The notes under the pieces: model-generated
Told to the model about the DNA's origin: nothing
Database searches by the model: none
What the model saw: the letters and a program-made list of their open reading frames with translations, nothing else
In this document: in pieces, positions 32,291 to 43,751 of the stretch
Layout: each line of letters starts with the position of its first letter
Position numbering within the stretch: the first letter of the stretch is position 1
Position numbers and translations under genes: made by a program
Assembly: GCA_022432975.1 (NCBI GenBank)
Contig: CM039510.1
Coordinates: 15,394,381-15,458,380 of the forward strand
Reading direction: 5' to 3'
DNA length: 64,000 bases
DNA from: Begonia masoniana
Taxonomy: Eukaryota > Streptophyta > Magnoliopsida > Cucurbitales > Begoniaceae

Positions 32291-33322
32291 CAAGGGACTA
32301 ACTTTTCATCCGTTAAGTTGAAGTCTTTAAGCCTGTTAGGTATACTGTTATTAAAGAAAAAAAAAGAAGGAGAAAAGAGTCCAAATATGAGTTAAAGTTT
32401 TATGTAAAGTCAAGAATTTCGTGGCGATCCTCCCCGGGTCGTTACAAGTGGATCAATTTTCCCAATGTTATACATCCTCTACTCGATTAAGGGGCGGATG
32501 AATTCCCTTAATAGCTGATTTGATCCCTCTGTTCCCTTGGGAGTGGGATCAATTCTCCCAATGTTATAAAATCCCTTCATAAATTAAGGGGTGGATTAGT
32601 TCCCTTAATAGTTTGTCTGTCACATTCAGTTCATGCCTCACCATCCCTACATGGAAATTCATTTTCGTAATCTTTCAGAAAACATGATGCATGACATACA
32701 AAATCATTCACAAGATACATAACCCTACTATTTTGTGATGTAGGCCCGAAGGCACATGCATACTTTACTTACCTGGTCTTCTAGAAGGTTTGGTTGAAAT
32801 CTCCTTCGGGAATTTGCTCGAACCTAAATCCATAAACCGATCATTAATTAAACCTTCACTAAACTTCATCCTATTCAACCAGAGACCTAAGGAAACTAAT
32901 TGAGAACTCTGGTCATAATGCATTCCCGATACTGCACTAAACTGAAACTGACGCTCATCTATAGTATCCTCGAAACCCTCGCATTGGACTCCCTCGGCTA
33001 TCTAACTGCTAAAATATAAGAAATGGGGAAAAACTTACTTAGATAGAAGAAGAGTCTGGTGGAGGATTCGCCGAGAGCTCCGCTGAGCTCGAGCTGGACA
33101 CCGAAAAGGAGTAAATGATGAAACAGTGGCAGCTACAGTGCATAAATCTCTAAACCCCTTCCCTTAAATAGGTTATCTACTTTTAAATTGCCAAATTACA
33201 TAAATGCCCTTGCTTAGTCACTCATTAACCTAATCAATAACTCTCCCAATTCTTCCATGAAATTGCACATCCTTAATTGATAAGTTAAATTCGGTTTAAT
33301 TGAAACCCGGTGCTACAACATC

Positions 33323-34838
33323 ATACGATAAACACATTAAGCCTAATGCTTAGTAAGTAGGTGCACTAAAACATGAGAATACATAATGCATGGTCTTTCA
33401 AAAACATGTTCATTTTTCGTTTGTTTACTTTACATAACACATACATATATATCATTAGGTATGAGTAGGCACGGGCACCACACTTCTACCCAGTAGACCA
33501 AACACTTGCCCTGAGTTACCATCATCATTTTTTTCATGCCCTGAGTTGCCATTTACGTGCCCCGTGCCCAACTCATCCTCCAACTTCATTTAACACTATT
33601 TACTTTACTTCGTTTACTCGAAAACGTGCATGCAAAACATTTCATTAAATCATAAGGGAAAAACGTGATGCGTGAAGAAAGAGACTCCGAACAATCATCT
33701 AACCGTTCATGGCACACATAAACGAATCTTACTCATATACGAGTCTAACTGAGTACTACTAGGAGACATCCTAGACTACCCAGCTAGTTACACCCCACAA
33801 TTAGAAAACATCATAAAACCTAACATCGATACAATGTAGGGCCTGAAGGGCCGGAAACCTAACACCCACTTACCTGGAGTCCTAGCTATGTCGAGCACCG
33901 TTCTTTGAGAGATTGGGTCACCTATGACATTTTCGTAATGTGTCATTAGTATCGATTCTAAATCGTCAATTTCAGAGCTAAAACAAAACCCGAGCTAAGA
34001 CAATTTTTCCTAAAACTCATATTCACTTCATTCGGGCATTTCGTCGAGCACAGAGCGCTCACCAAGTACTTAACTCCATTAATGGTGTTTTACTAACCTC
34101 CAACCTCCAAAACCCAACCATTAATATTCACCCACACCATTAATTCACTCTACCCACCTAAATAACAACCAAAACCTCATCAAGGAGCTATAAAATTGTT
34201 ATCCTATCGATTTCTCATAAATTTAGAAATTTTACCCTAAACCCTAAATCAAAACCAACCCTAAAACGTCAACTAAACTATGCCAAAGTGTAGAACTTAC
34301 CTAGAGTGTTGATTTGGAGAAGGAAACTCGAAGATAAAATCGCCGGAATCAAACTTAAGTGATCGGCGATGGAGGAGATAAGAAAATCGCCAAAGGAGGG
34401 GGAGGAGGAGTGCACACGTCGGGGAGAGGAGAGGGAATGGGGGAAAAAAAAAGGTTATTTGGGTTTATAATAATTTGACTTCCTAAATTACCATTTTACC
34501 CTTAGTTCAATTCCCTTAATTCATTCACAATTCGTATACCGGTTTGGTTTCCCCGAAACTCCCTTATTCCTCCAAATATTTCAACTTATTCTTAGGGTTC
34601 TAACGAGACTAATCGTTCGTAAATTGGACCTTGTTTACTATTTTTTATGAATTAAAACATTACAGGGCTAAAAACGGAATTCTAACATTACACTATCGAT
34701 ATGGGTCTCTAAAAATTTACTTATTCTTCTAAAAATTCCCATAACCCCTAGGACCCTAAATACACATCATGCTCGTTAGACGGTCCTATATTCTTTATTT
34801 ATGAAAACACCCTTGGAGCGAAAAACAAAGGTGTTACA
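33323..34838 (-). mobile_element. Family H LTR, first ~1.52 kb, cut by gypsy B
   Basis: Element start TGTAACACC (minus strand) at 34,838, followed outside by AGCGG (34,839-34,843), the complement of CCGCT. It is interrupted at 33,318 by gypsy B with the ACATC duplication. The last bases before the interruption contain the GCATTAGGCTTA block, and the continuing block GATGTAGGTGACG is found only at 51,832 onward, beyond B'. The part to 33,509 mirrors 2,722-4,051. Confidence 0.85.
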
Positions 34839-34843
34839 AGCGG

Positions 34844-34983
34844 ACTTCTGCTTTGCAAAGCAAAGTCCCGCAGGGTGACCTGTGGAGTCTCGCGGGTTGA
34901 CCTGCTAAGTTTCGCGATGGAGTCTTGCAGGTTGACCAGCAGACTCCCACAAGTTGACCTAGACTGCCACAGGTTAACCAGCA
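34844..34983. repeat. GGTTGACC degenerate repeat (mirror of 2,577-2,716)
   Basis: Five or six imperfect 'GGTTGACC(t/a)g-agact' units, ending in CAGCA just before copia-2. Confidence 0.6.
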
Positions 34984-36276
34984 TGTAAATGTTTATGTGT
35001 TGGCATATTTTTTGGCAAACATATTTTAAGGGAATTTATATATTATTTCCTATTGTGTGATTTAAATCTTTGGAAGATTGTTTCTTGCCATTGAAGAAAT
35101 TATCTATATAATATTTAAATGCTGGTTGATTGGAGATCTTGAAGATTAGTAAGTTTGAGAGTTATGAAAAGTAGTTACTTGGAAATCAAGTAGCTTTAGC
35201 ATTTTTGCAAAGTCGGTTTTGATGAAAATCTTTTCAAAATTACGAATGGATTATGATAAGATAAGTGATCACAATAAACAAGGAATATATTCCTAAAGTA
35301 TTTGGATCCGATTTGATTATATTGATGGCACTTTCCTAAAATAGCACACAGAGTGTCACACAAACCGAATTGATAAAATCAGTTTTCTTATTATGTGCGA
35401 TTCTGATTTGATTTGTGATTTGAAGATTATGATTCTGTTAAGCTAATTTACAGCGAGATTTAAGATCATAGCAACTAAGAGATTTATTCCTACGTATTTG
35501 GAAAGTTGATTTGAAGATGGAAATAATGTTTTGGAAGCCGATCTGAATATTATGGTGCTGTTAAGCTAGATACGAGATCACATCGTTGTTAGGATTCATT
35601 CCTAATATTTTGGGATTCGTTTCAGATTTGTTTGTATGAGCTTTCCATAAATGTCGCACCAAATGTCATAGATCAGATTTTCATGGGATCCGGTTTCTCT
35701 TATTCTGTGCGATCTGTTTGGAGAGAATATTCGACGCACAATATATTATGCATTCTTCCTGCATAGTTGAAAGCTGCTGAAGACATTATTCTTGAGAGCC
35801 GAAAGTCTTTATTCATTCGGGTGATTTATTCTTCACCCACGATTTTGTATGGTGTATATTATTATTCATTCGATCGTTGATTGAATGTATACACACTCTG
35901 TTCGTGGCTGGATCTGGTGATATTCTGAGTGTGTTGGTTTGTTGCATCCGAAGACAACGACTGGTGTTACAGACAGTGTCACATGAGCGTTTATTGTGTT
36001 CTTCATTAAAGCTCAGTCTCGGGAGGAGGTTGCCTAGAACTCAGGAGGAGTTCTGATCGCGGGCAAGGAGATCTTGCCATAGACGGATTCTGGGAGGAGT
36101 CATCAACGACAAGGGGAGCTTGTCATCTTTAGATTCCGAGAGGAGTCACCATCAACAAGGGGATCTTTTTGCATTCAGATTCTAGGAGGGATCGATTACA
36201 AGTCGAGGGGAGCTCGTAAAAAACGATTCGCTGGGGAAGTTAGGAAGAGGCGGCAACAAAGAAAAGAGGGAGTCTT
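34984..36276 (+). mobile_element. Copia-2 5' LTR, first segment
   Basis: Starts TGTAAATGTTTATGTGTTGG. Segments 34,984-36,276 and 38,810-39,021 add up to about 1.5 kb. The last ~530 bases match 41,266-41,795 of the 3' LTR. Mirrored at 1,286-2,576. Confidence 0.82.
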
Positions 36277-36457
36277 TGTAACACCCAGCACTTTCGGTCA
36301 CGTATTTATCCCGAAACTTCACTGACCCGAATTAAATCACCATTAATGTAATGACTATTTTTATTAGATTTTGGATGCCAAGGTTTAGTTGGTTTCACTT
36401 TTGGAGTAAGAATTAGGTCTAGTGGCAAATTGGTAATTAAGATTGGTTTTTAAATAG

Positions 36458-36464
36458 TATAAAT
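36458..36464 (+). promoter_or_regulatory. LTR TATA box (S1)
   Basis: TATAAAT followed about 40 bases later by CACTGTAGCCG, as in the other gypsy LTR families. Confidence 0.5.
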
Positions 36465-38019
36465 GCTACAGTAAAATCCAAAACCTCACTAAAACCTCAC
36501 TGTAGCCGATATTCTCCTCTGCGATTCTCGTCCTTCCAGAGCTCTCTCTCTCAGCCAGTAGCCCCTTTCATCAACGACCGACTCTTCATCCTTCTCACCG
36601 ATACTCAGCTTACTAGGTAAGGTATCGACAATGCAGTGGTTGAGTATCCATTTAGGTGTTGGTTTAAGTTAGAGGTTGAGATTTGAGTTTGCCTAATAAT
36701 GAATAGAATCGGAGTATTATTAGCTATTAACGTAGTATTTATGATTTTGATGATAATAAGTAGGAATTATGAATGTTGGCTGAGCTCGGGTAGTTAGAGA
36801 ATCCGATTTCCCTTACTGATAAACTGGGATTTCTATGCGTACAAGGTGTTCAATAAAATGTCTGAATGAGAAAAGTTAGATCTTTAGGAATCTTCCTTAG
36901 TTAGGACTTTACTAGTTTTGAGTTTAGATTATTTAGGATTTGATTTTAACTACGAAATATGAAATGTCATAGGTGAAGGAAGCTCAAGTGAAGGTACTAC
37001 TCTGCTAAGGAATCCAGGTAAGTGAATGTATTAAGATTTCTGGCCACTAGGGCCCTACATCTTAAGAATACTAAATTAGTTATATGTTTGATGTTTGTTT
37101 TAAGTTAGTAAGATGGATTGTACTTGGATGATTTACGGATGTTTGAGAACTATGTTATGTGATGTTCTGTTAGAGTCTATGAAGTCAACTGTCTAGTATG
37201 ATAATTTCCATAGTCTGATGATTTAAGAACATTCATGTCATGCATCATGATTTACTCCTCAAGCATATGAAAATGATTTATGAGCATGTTTTTCCCATGA
37301 ACAATGTATGAAAATGAATATGAAAACGATCTCATACAACATGATTAAGTGAGGGTTGGGGGCGGGTTGACGTATGTCACAGTCCAAAGAGGGACCATGA
37401 AAACGACCCGAAAGGGAATATGATCAAAATCACTATCAATCCCCATTTTACGACACAAATCCTCCCTTAATCCATATGATGAAAACGATGAACAGAAACA
37501 AGAATGATAAATGATCATGAACATGTTTTCTCTCAACTGTACATTCATGAATACATGTTAGTTTGCATTCCTTACTAAGCATTAGGCTTATAGTTTAAAC
37601 CTTATGATGTAGGTGACAAGTTTTCAGGTGAGGATCTCAAAGTTAATGAGGATGTTTAAGCTCGGCTGCTGGAAGGTGCTCAGGGTGGAGATTTGTGGCT
37701 GGCAGGCGATATTGACCCGCGGTTATGCTCACATTAAGTCAGTAAGGTTTATGAAAGACTGAAGTCTGTGTAGGATGAGATTTCTTTTTATAACATTGGG
37801 ATGTTGGGATTTGTCTATTTGATCTTTGAGTTCGAAGAATGATTAAAGTTTATAGAATGATCTGCTTAATTAAGTCTTCCGCTTCACGTAACCTGAATGA
37901 GTCTATGATTTTTATTCGTTTAAGGTTTATGCCTATCAAGTTGAAATCTATGAGAGTCGGGGTATTTTTCTGTTGGTTGAAGTTGCTTGATGATTATCGT
38001 GTTTTACTGCTGAGTGATA

Positions 38020-38530
38020 GGAGTCGGATGAGTGTATCATCCGGCTGACGTCACCGGTGTGAGTTGAATGATAGAAGCTGGATGAATGAATCATCCGGCT
38101 GACGTCATCGGTGGATGTCGAATGATAGAAGTTGAACGATTGAGTCTTCCGGCTGACATCATCGGAAGATGTCGAGTGTTTACTCACCGGATGATGTAAG
38201 TAAAGTATTTTGTCGTTTGTTCACCGGATGATGTCTCCTTTCGGATGAGGTAAGTGAGTCACGTGCATTGCACATGTCCACCGGATGATGCCTCTGATGG
38301 ATGAAGACATCATCCGGCTGACGTCATCGGTGGATGGTGAATGATTGTTGATCACCGGGCGATGTCTCTTGCTGGCGATGTTAAGTAAGTCACATGAGAT
38401 GCACATGATAACTGGATGATATAGAAATACAGTACCGGCAGAAGCGAGCTCTGTGCTTGTCGTTTAGCGATCGGCATAAGTGAGTTTTATGTTTTGTCGT
38501 CTAGCAACCGGTAGATGCCTGCGATTTCAA
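38020..38530. repeat. CCGG(A/C)TGATG / CATCCGGCTGACGTCA array (S1)
   Basis: About 15 blocks. The longer module TCATCCGGCTGACGTCA(T/C)C, which contains the palindromic TGACGTCA, recurs at 38,037, 38,091 and 38,307 and in related LTRs (31,607; 44,639; 51,450). Confidence 0.8.
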
Positions 38531-38809
38531 GCAGCTCAAGTATGATGAGGTCGAGTGTTCTGAGGGCTTCTTCTTTCTACCCGATTATGTTATGGATTAA
38601 ATGCCCGAGTCTAGTTGCCCTACTCTGTGATGACTTATGCCAATGATCTTATGGGAGTCAGGTCCTTGAACAGTAGAATTCTGTCAGATATGCAGATGGT
38701 TTAAGTTAAAAAAAAAAAAAAACAAAGGGGTATAGAGAGTAATTTAGAGTAAGTATTGTATGAAAGTTATGAAATGGGTCTCGGCCCTTAACGGGGTCGT
38801 TACAGTCTT

Positions 38810-39021
38810 ACTTTGTGTTAGACCGAGTGTCTTGTAACTTTGTGAACTCAGAGAATTATTTTTAATTCTGGGCATGGCCCCGCAGACGTAGGCAATTGCC
38901 TAACTACGTTACCAACCTCCTGTCTCCTTACTTTATGCAATTTGTTACTGTTCATTATCGCGCTTATTATTCTGTCTCACCTAGTGTTCCATGACACCAC
39001 GTAACTAATCAAGATTTTTCA
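38810..39021 (+). mobile_element. Copia-2 5' LTR, second segment
   Basis: Resumes 'ACTTTGTGTTAGACCGAGTG' and ends TTTTTCA. Matches 41,799-42,011 of the 3' LTR. Confidence 0.85.
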
Positions 39022-39022
39022 A

Positions 39023-39037
39023 TTGGTATTAGAGCAG
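39023..39037 (+). other. Copia-2 primer-binding site
   Basis: TTGGTATTAGAGCAG, one or two bases after the LTR end. Initiator-methionine type with one change. Confidence 0.85.
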
Positions 39038-39093
39038 GTCGCTTCTGTTTCTTAAGCAAGATTCGCGGGACTTGATCGTGTGTTATTTGTGTG

Positions 39094-41265
39094 ATGGATT
39101 CTATGAAAGAAGGAGGTTCAACAATGCGTTCACCTCTATTGGATGGAAGTAACTATGCCTATTGGAAGGCCCAGATGAGAGCATTCATCAAGGCTTTAGA
39201 TGAGAAGGCTTGAATATCTATTATGAAAGGATGTGACCCTCCCACGACCGTTGATGAAGGTGGTGTTATATCTCTTAAATCTGAAGAAAGTTGGTTAGTT
39301 ACCAAAGATGCATTGGCAAATAGTAATTCAAAGGCTTTTAATGCTATTTTCAATGGCATTGATCCTACTCAATTCAGACTCATTTCTATGTGTGAATCAG
39401 CTAAAAGGGCATGTGACATTCTTCAGATCACTTATGAGGAATGTCGGTGGTAAAGTTGTCAAAGATGCAGTTACTAACTACAAGATTTGAAACTATGAAG
39501 ATGCATGAAGATGAAAGTATTGCAGAGTTCAATGCCAAACTCTGTGACATCGCAGAGTTATGAAGAGATTTGGCAACAATGATCGAGGTGTCAAGAACAG
39601 TGTCAACAATACCAAGAGTGGTTCTTCAAGCAACAACAAATACAAGGAGAAAAATTATGTCTCTGATCAACCTTTCAAGAACAGAGGAATTAAGTGCAGA
39701 GAATGTGATGGCTTTAGGCATATTCAAGCGGGAATGTGCTAATACTTTAAAGAAAGAGAAAAACTCTCTCAACACGTCTTGGAGTGAGGATGAATCAGAA
39801 AAGAAAGACGAATTTCAGAGTAACCAGGTGGCTCTTGTTTCTAAAGCTGAACACACAAATAATGGTGATGTTACACCTGGTGTCACAAAGAATATGTCGA
39901 GTTGCAGTGATGAAGACGAAGATGATATCACAAAAGAAGATCTCACTGTTGAATACAAGTTTCTTCATGAGAAATTGACTAAACTTGTTAAAGTAAATCA
40001 ACATCTACGTTTTCAGATTGGAGACTTAAGACATGAGAAGATTAAACTTCAAAATTCGGTTATGGAGTTCGAAGCAAAATTGAGAACAAGTCGAGATGAA
40101 GTTAGGGATCTGACCAATGAGCTAAATCATATGAAGAAAAATATCAAAATGCTAAATTCGGGTTCGTCTAAGCTGGATGATATTTTGAGAATCAACAAGT
40201 CTAGTGGTGATCGTTCTGGATTGGGTTTCAAAGGGGAAAGCTTTATATCACAGACAGTGTCTTCTAGTCTTGGGTTCAAAGGCAAAAGTGCAATGTCACA
40301 AGCAGTGTCGTCTGGACTGAGTAACAAAGGTGAAAGCTCGGTGTCACAGACAGTGTCAGTGAAGGGTGTTGATTACAAAGGGAAGCAAACTGCAATAGGT
40401 ACTACAAAAACTAAGAAGAAATTAAATCCTCATTATTTTGATCTTACTCCCATCAGAAAAGGTAACAGATTTAATGTTGTTTGTCACTATTGCAACAGTT
40501 GTGGTCATATTCACCCTAGATGTTTTATGTATCTTGCTGACTTGAGACAATGTATTGTTAGAGAGTTTTCCTCTTGCAGATTTCCTCATCAAAAATGGGT
40601 GAAGAGGTTCAACTTGAAGTGCAATGTCACACATACTTCTCTAAAGGCTACTGCAACTAATGCATGGTACTTTGATAGCGGCTACTCTAGGCACATGATC
40701 TGTGAAGAAAAGTTTTTGAAGAATATCATATCCAAAAGTATGGGAAAAGTGACATTTGGCAATGGTGTCAAAGTTAGTGTCATCGGTAAAGGCACACTAA
40801 ATATTCTCGAATTGCCAAAGTTGGAGAATGTTCTTCTGGTGGATGGTCTAAAGACAAATTTGATTAGCATTAGCCAGTTGTGTGATCAAGATTTAAATGT
40901 GTATTTTACTCGTGAGAAGTGTATGGTCTCTGATCAAGATGAAAATTGCATTATAGAAGGGGTAAGATCTTCTGACAATTGTTATCTTATTTTCTCTTTA
41001 CCAACTTGTTTTCGTTCAAGCACATAAGATTTTATTCTATGGCATCGTAAGTTGGGACATATTAATATTCGGATGCTGAAGAAGATTACTTCCAAGGAGC
41101 TGTTCGTGGAATTCCTATAATAAACTTTAATGAAGGCAGAATGTGTGGACCGTGTCAATTCGGGAAGCAAACCAAGGTGTCACACCCAAAGTCACAGATA
41201 CCGGCAACAACACGAGTGCTTGAATTGCTCCACATGGATCTAATGGGTCCAATGGCGTTAGAAAG
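39094..41265 (+). pseudogene. Copia-2 gag-protease-integrase N-terminus, broken
   Basis: Opens MDSMKEGGSTMRSPLLDGSN followed by YAYWKAQMRAFIKAL, the UBN2-type gag start of plant copia elements. A stop follows at about 39,210, and a second frame continues at 39,223 ('KGCDPPTTVDEGGVISLKSE'). The zinc knuckle (CRECDGFRHIQ..) is at about 39,690-39,735, just before a frame change. A 485-aa frame (39,570-41,027) then holds an acidic region, a coiled-coil-like segment ('EYKFLHEKLTKLVKVNQHL'), three tandem ~20-aa LGFKGES/SQTVSS units, and the protease motif FDSGYSRHM (usually DSGASRHM). After a stop, 'LWHRKLGHINIRMLKKI' and 'CGPCQFGKQTKVSH' mark the GAG-pre-integrase region. It ends abruptly at the LTR junction. 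Confidence 0.88.
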
Positions 41266-42011
41266 TATTATGCATTCTTCCTACACAGTTGAAAGCTGCT
41301 GAAGCCTTTATTCTTGAGAGCTGAAAGTCTTTATTCATTCTGGCAATTTATTCTTAACCCACGATTTTGTGCGGTGTATGTTATTATTCATTCGATCGTT
41401 GATTGAATGTATGCACTCTCTGTTTGTGGATGGATCTTGTGATATTCTGAGTGTGTTGGTTTGTTGCATCCGAAGACAACGACTGGTGTTACAGACGGTG
41501 TCACATGAGCGTTTATTGTGTTCTTTATTGAAGCTCAGTCTTGGGAGGAAGTTGCCTAGAACTGGGGAGGAGTTTTGATCATGGGCAAGGGGATCTTGCC
41601 ATACACAGATTCCTGGAGGAGTCATCAACTACAAGGGGAGCTTGTCATCTTTAGATTTCGGGAGGAGTCGCCATCAACAAGGGGATCTTGTTGCATTCAG
41701 ATTCCGAGAGGGATCGATTACAAGTCGAGGGGAGCTCGCAAAAACAGATTTGCTAGGGAAGTTAGGAAGAGGCGGCGACAAAGAAAAAAGGGAGTCTTAC
41801 TTTGTATTAGACTGAGTGTCTTGTAACTTTGTGAACTCAGAGAATTGTTTTTAATTATGGGCGTGACCCCGTAGACGTAGGCAATTGCCGAACTGCGTTA
41901 CAAACCTTCTGTCTCCTTACTTTCTACAATTTGTTACTGTTCATTATCGCGTTTATTATCGATGTCTCACCTAGTGTTCCACAACACCGCGTAACTAATC
42001 ACAATTTTTCA
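41266..42011 (+). mobile_element. Copia-2 3' LTR, last 746 bp only
   Basis: Begins 'TATTATGCATTCTTCCT', aligning with about 35,744 in the 5' LTR, and ends TTTTTCA. The first half of the LTR and most of pol are deleted. This copy does not contain the S1 solo LTR, so S1 inserted into the 5' LTR only. Confidence 0.88.
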
Positions 42012-42285
42012 CAGTAGACTCTCGCGGGTTGACCTGGAGTCCCACAGGTTGACCAGCAGACTCACACAGGTTGACTTGGAGTCCAACAGTTTGACTAGGA
42101 CACCCACCCAATGTATTTTAATGCAAAATTTTACAAATTCTCTGTTGATTCTCTTTCGGTTTGAGTTCCTAGCTCGATATAGGACCCACCCATATTTTTC
42201 TAATGTTCGAAAGAGATATTTATCGTACTAATTTCTTTTAAGCTCAGACGAGTTGGTTGTTGCTCATGAACTAAAGATGAGTATT
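42012..42285. other. Flank of copia-2: GGTTGACC repeat then unassigned DNA
   Basis: 42,012-42,110 repeats 'GGTTGACCtggagtcccacag' units like 34,844-34,983. The rest is AT-rich with no recognised feature. Confidence 0.5.
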
Positions 42286-43206
42286 TGTAACACCCGGCTC
42301 TATGGAAATAATTATTTAATCTTTTAATTAATGGTACACTTTACATGGCAAGAATAAATGCAGGGTTAGTGGATGACTAGGCGAGGGCATAAGGGTAATT
42401 GAAAATTTAAAAGTGGATAACGTATTTAAGGAAAGAGGTTTTGAGTTTAATGCACTGTAGCCGCCACTGTTTTTCCCAAATCATTTTCGACTCTCAGCTT
42501 CTCAGCTTAGCAGAGTGCGCTAGGAGATTCTTCTCCGATTTTCCCTTCGGCTTAGGTGAGTTTTACTAAGGTATCTCACTGCATTATGATTATAGATGAT
42601 AGAGGTGTATCGTAGATGCATATTCTTGAAAAATGTAAGGTGTAGGAGTTGAGTCGGGTCCCGTAAGGAATCGGGAATGCATATAGGATAGAGTCCTGAA
42701 CTAGCTCCATAAGTTTCTGAATAGTATGGAATAAGGTTTAGTGAAGATCTAATCGGTATTCTGTTTGTGACTTAGGTGAGCAAAACGTCTGAAGTAGTTT
42801 GAAACCGAGCATTTCCAGGAGACCAGGTAAGTGAAGTATGCTTGTGCCTTCGGACCTACATCACAAAACAGTAGGATTGTGCATTCTTGAATGTGTTTGT
42901 ATGCCATGCATCATATTTTGAAAATTATGCGAAAATGAATTTACATGAAATGACATGGTAAGGAATGAACAGACTGTAACCGTTGTTAAGGGAACTAATC
43001 CGCCCCTTAATCAAGAGAGAGGATGTTTGACTTTGGGGGAAGTGATCCAAACCCCAATTTCACAGGGGGATATGAACAGTTGTTAAGGGAACTAATCCGC
43101 CCTTAATCAAGAGAGATGATGTATGACTTTGGGAGAAGTGATCCAACTCCCACTTTTCGCAAGGGGGATCAATTAGAAACGAATGCTTGCAACTTAGATG
43201 AGGAAA
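42286..43206 (+). mobile_element. LTR (family F3), first ~0.92 kb, cut by gap
   Basis: Starts TGTAACACCCGGCTC. Has TATTTAAG at 42,423, TGCACTGTAGCCGCCACTG at 42,451, CCAG/GTAAGT at 42,827 (541 bases from the start, against 540 in the F3 solo LTR), and two TTAAGGG...CCCTTAA stem-loops at 42,985 and 43,083. Continues into the N gap. Confidence 0.85.
42423..42430 (+). promoter_or_regulatory. LTR TATA box (F3, second copy)
   Basis: TATTTAAG about 28 bases before GCACTGTAGCCGCC. Confidence 0.5.
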
Positions 43207-43306
43207 NNNNNNNNNNNNNNNNNNNNNNNNNNNNNNNNNNNNNNNNNNNNNNNNNNNNNNNNNNNNNNNNNNNNNNNNNNNNNNNNNNNNNNNNNNNNNN
43301 NNNNNN
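43207..43306. other. Assembly gap of exactly 100 N
   Basis: Second 100-N join. Left flank is an F3 LTR on the plus strand. Right flank is an unrelated gypsy pol fragment on the minus strand. ORFs across it are meaningless. Confidence 0.98.
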
Positions 43307-43470
43307 AGATATCCCATCACCAGAGATAACATGACCAAGAAAGTGAATCTGTCCAACCAAAACTCACAGTAGAAAACTTCGCATAAAGTTGGTGCTGTCT
43401 AAGTACTCCTAACACCAAACTCAAATGCCTTGCATGCTAATCCTAGTTCTAGATAGATCAGGAATGTCAC
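43307..43470 (-). pseudogene. Fragment of a diverged gypsy pol (RT to RNase H link)
   Basis: Minus strand resembles 26,010-26,165 of gypsy B ('[13 protein letters not shown]', 'QLYAKFSTVSFGWTD'-like region, 'HARHLSLVLGVLRQHQL'-like) but with many differences and a deletion, so it comes from another subfamily. It lies next to a cut-off solo LTR without any terminus. It may be a contig-end chimera. Confidence 0.6.
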
Positions 43471-43751
43471 GAAGGAAGGGATTCCAGGTGACAGAGAGCG
43501 AGAGCTTGGGAGAGAAAAAATCGCCGAAAGTTGGGGTTGTCGGCTACAGTGGTTTAAATGAGGTTTGAATCCTTTCCTTTTTCTTTAAATACTGGCCTCA
43601 ATCCTCCATTATTACAACTTTGCCACTCAACCTAGTTTAGATCCACATGTGATTAATTAAGCTTGGCATAAATCCTAAACTACGAAGATTAAATATTTAT
43701 GACCGTTAATACAGTTAAAAAAATCACCTGGCCGTTGACTCGGGTGTTACA
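43471..43751 (-). mobile_element. Solo LTR F2, first 281 bp only, inside the gypsy B' 5' LTR
   Basis: Reverse complement of 29,756-30,036, ending TGTAACACCCGAG (minus strand) at 43,751 and followed by CCACT (43,752-43,756), the complement of AGTGG. Same insertion point as in gypsy B. Everything beyond 30,036 is missing. Confidence 0.9.

Larger units (their letters stand above)
29756..32446 (+). mobile_element. Solo LTR (family F2), 2,691 bp, nested in gypsy B LTR
   Basis: TGTAACACCCGAG...CCCCGGGTCGTTACA between perfect AGTGG duplications (29,751-29,755 and 32,447-32,451). Has TATTTAAAG at 29,916, CCACTGTAGCCG at 29,956, CCAG/GTAAGT at 30,460, an ATGAACAATGATTATG-type array at 30,930-31,090, a GCATTAGGCTTATAG...GATGTAAATGA block at 31,143, and a TCGG array at 31,595-32,290. 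The same insertion, truncated, is at 43,471-43,751. A second family member is at 60,547-62,520. Confidence 0.93.
28482..33317 (-). mobile_element. Gypsy B 5' LTR, split by a solo LTR
   Basis: Segments 28,482-29,755 and 32,452-33,317 total 2,140 bp, matching the 2,134-bp 3' LTR of B'. The outer end at 33,317 is followed by ACATC (33,318-33,322), the complement of GATGT that flanks the opposite end of B' at 51,832. Contains a TCGGAAGATG-type array at 28,790-29,230. Confidence 0.92.
36277..38804 (+). mobile_element. Solo LTR (family S1), 2,528 bp, nested in copia-2 LTR
   Basis: TGTAACACCCAGC...ACGGGGTCGTTACA between perfect GTCTT duplications (36,272-36,276 and 38,805-38,809). TATAAAT at 36,458, CACTGTAGCCG near 36,500, CCAG/GTAAGT at 37,018, GCATTAGGCTTATAG...GATGTAGGTGACA at 37,577, and a (T/C)CGG-GATG array at 38,020-38,530. 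Mirrored at 1-1,285. The short ORFs are not supported. Confidence 0.93.
34984..42011 (+). mobile_element. Copia-2: Ty1/copia element with pol deleted
   Basis: 5' LTR 34,984-39,021 (split by an S1 solo LTR), PBS, gag and protease, integrase N-terminus, then a deletion joining directly to the last 746 bases of the 3' LTR. Flanking CAGCA (34,979-34,983) and CAGTA (42,012-42,016) are a possible 5-bp duplication with one mismatch. Integrase core, RT and RNase H are absent. Confidence 0.88.

Noticed and set aside
43060..43360. Three ORFs across the second gap
   Set aside because: Contain 100 N and join unrelated sequences.
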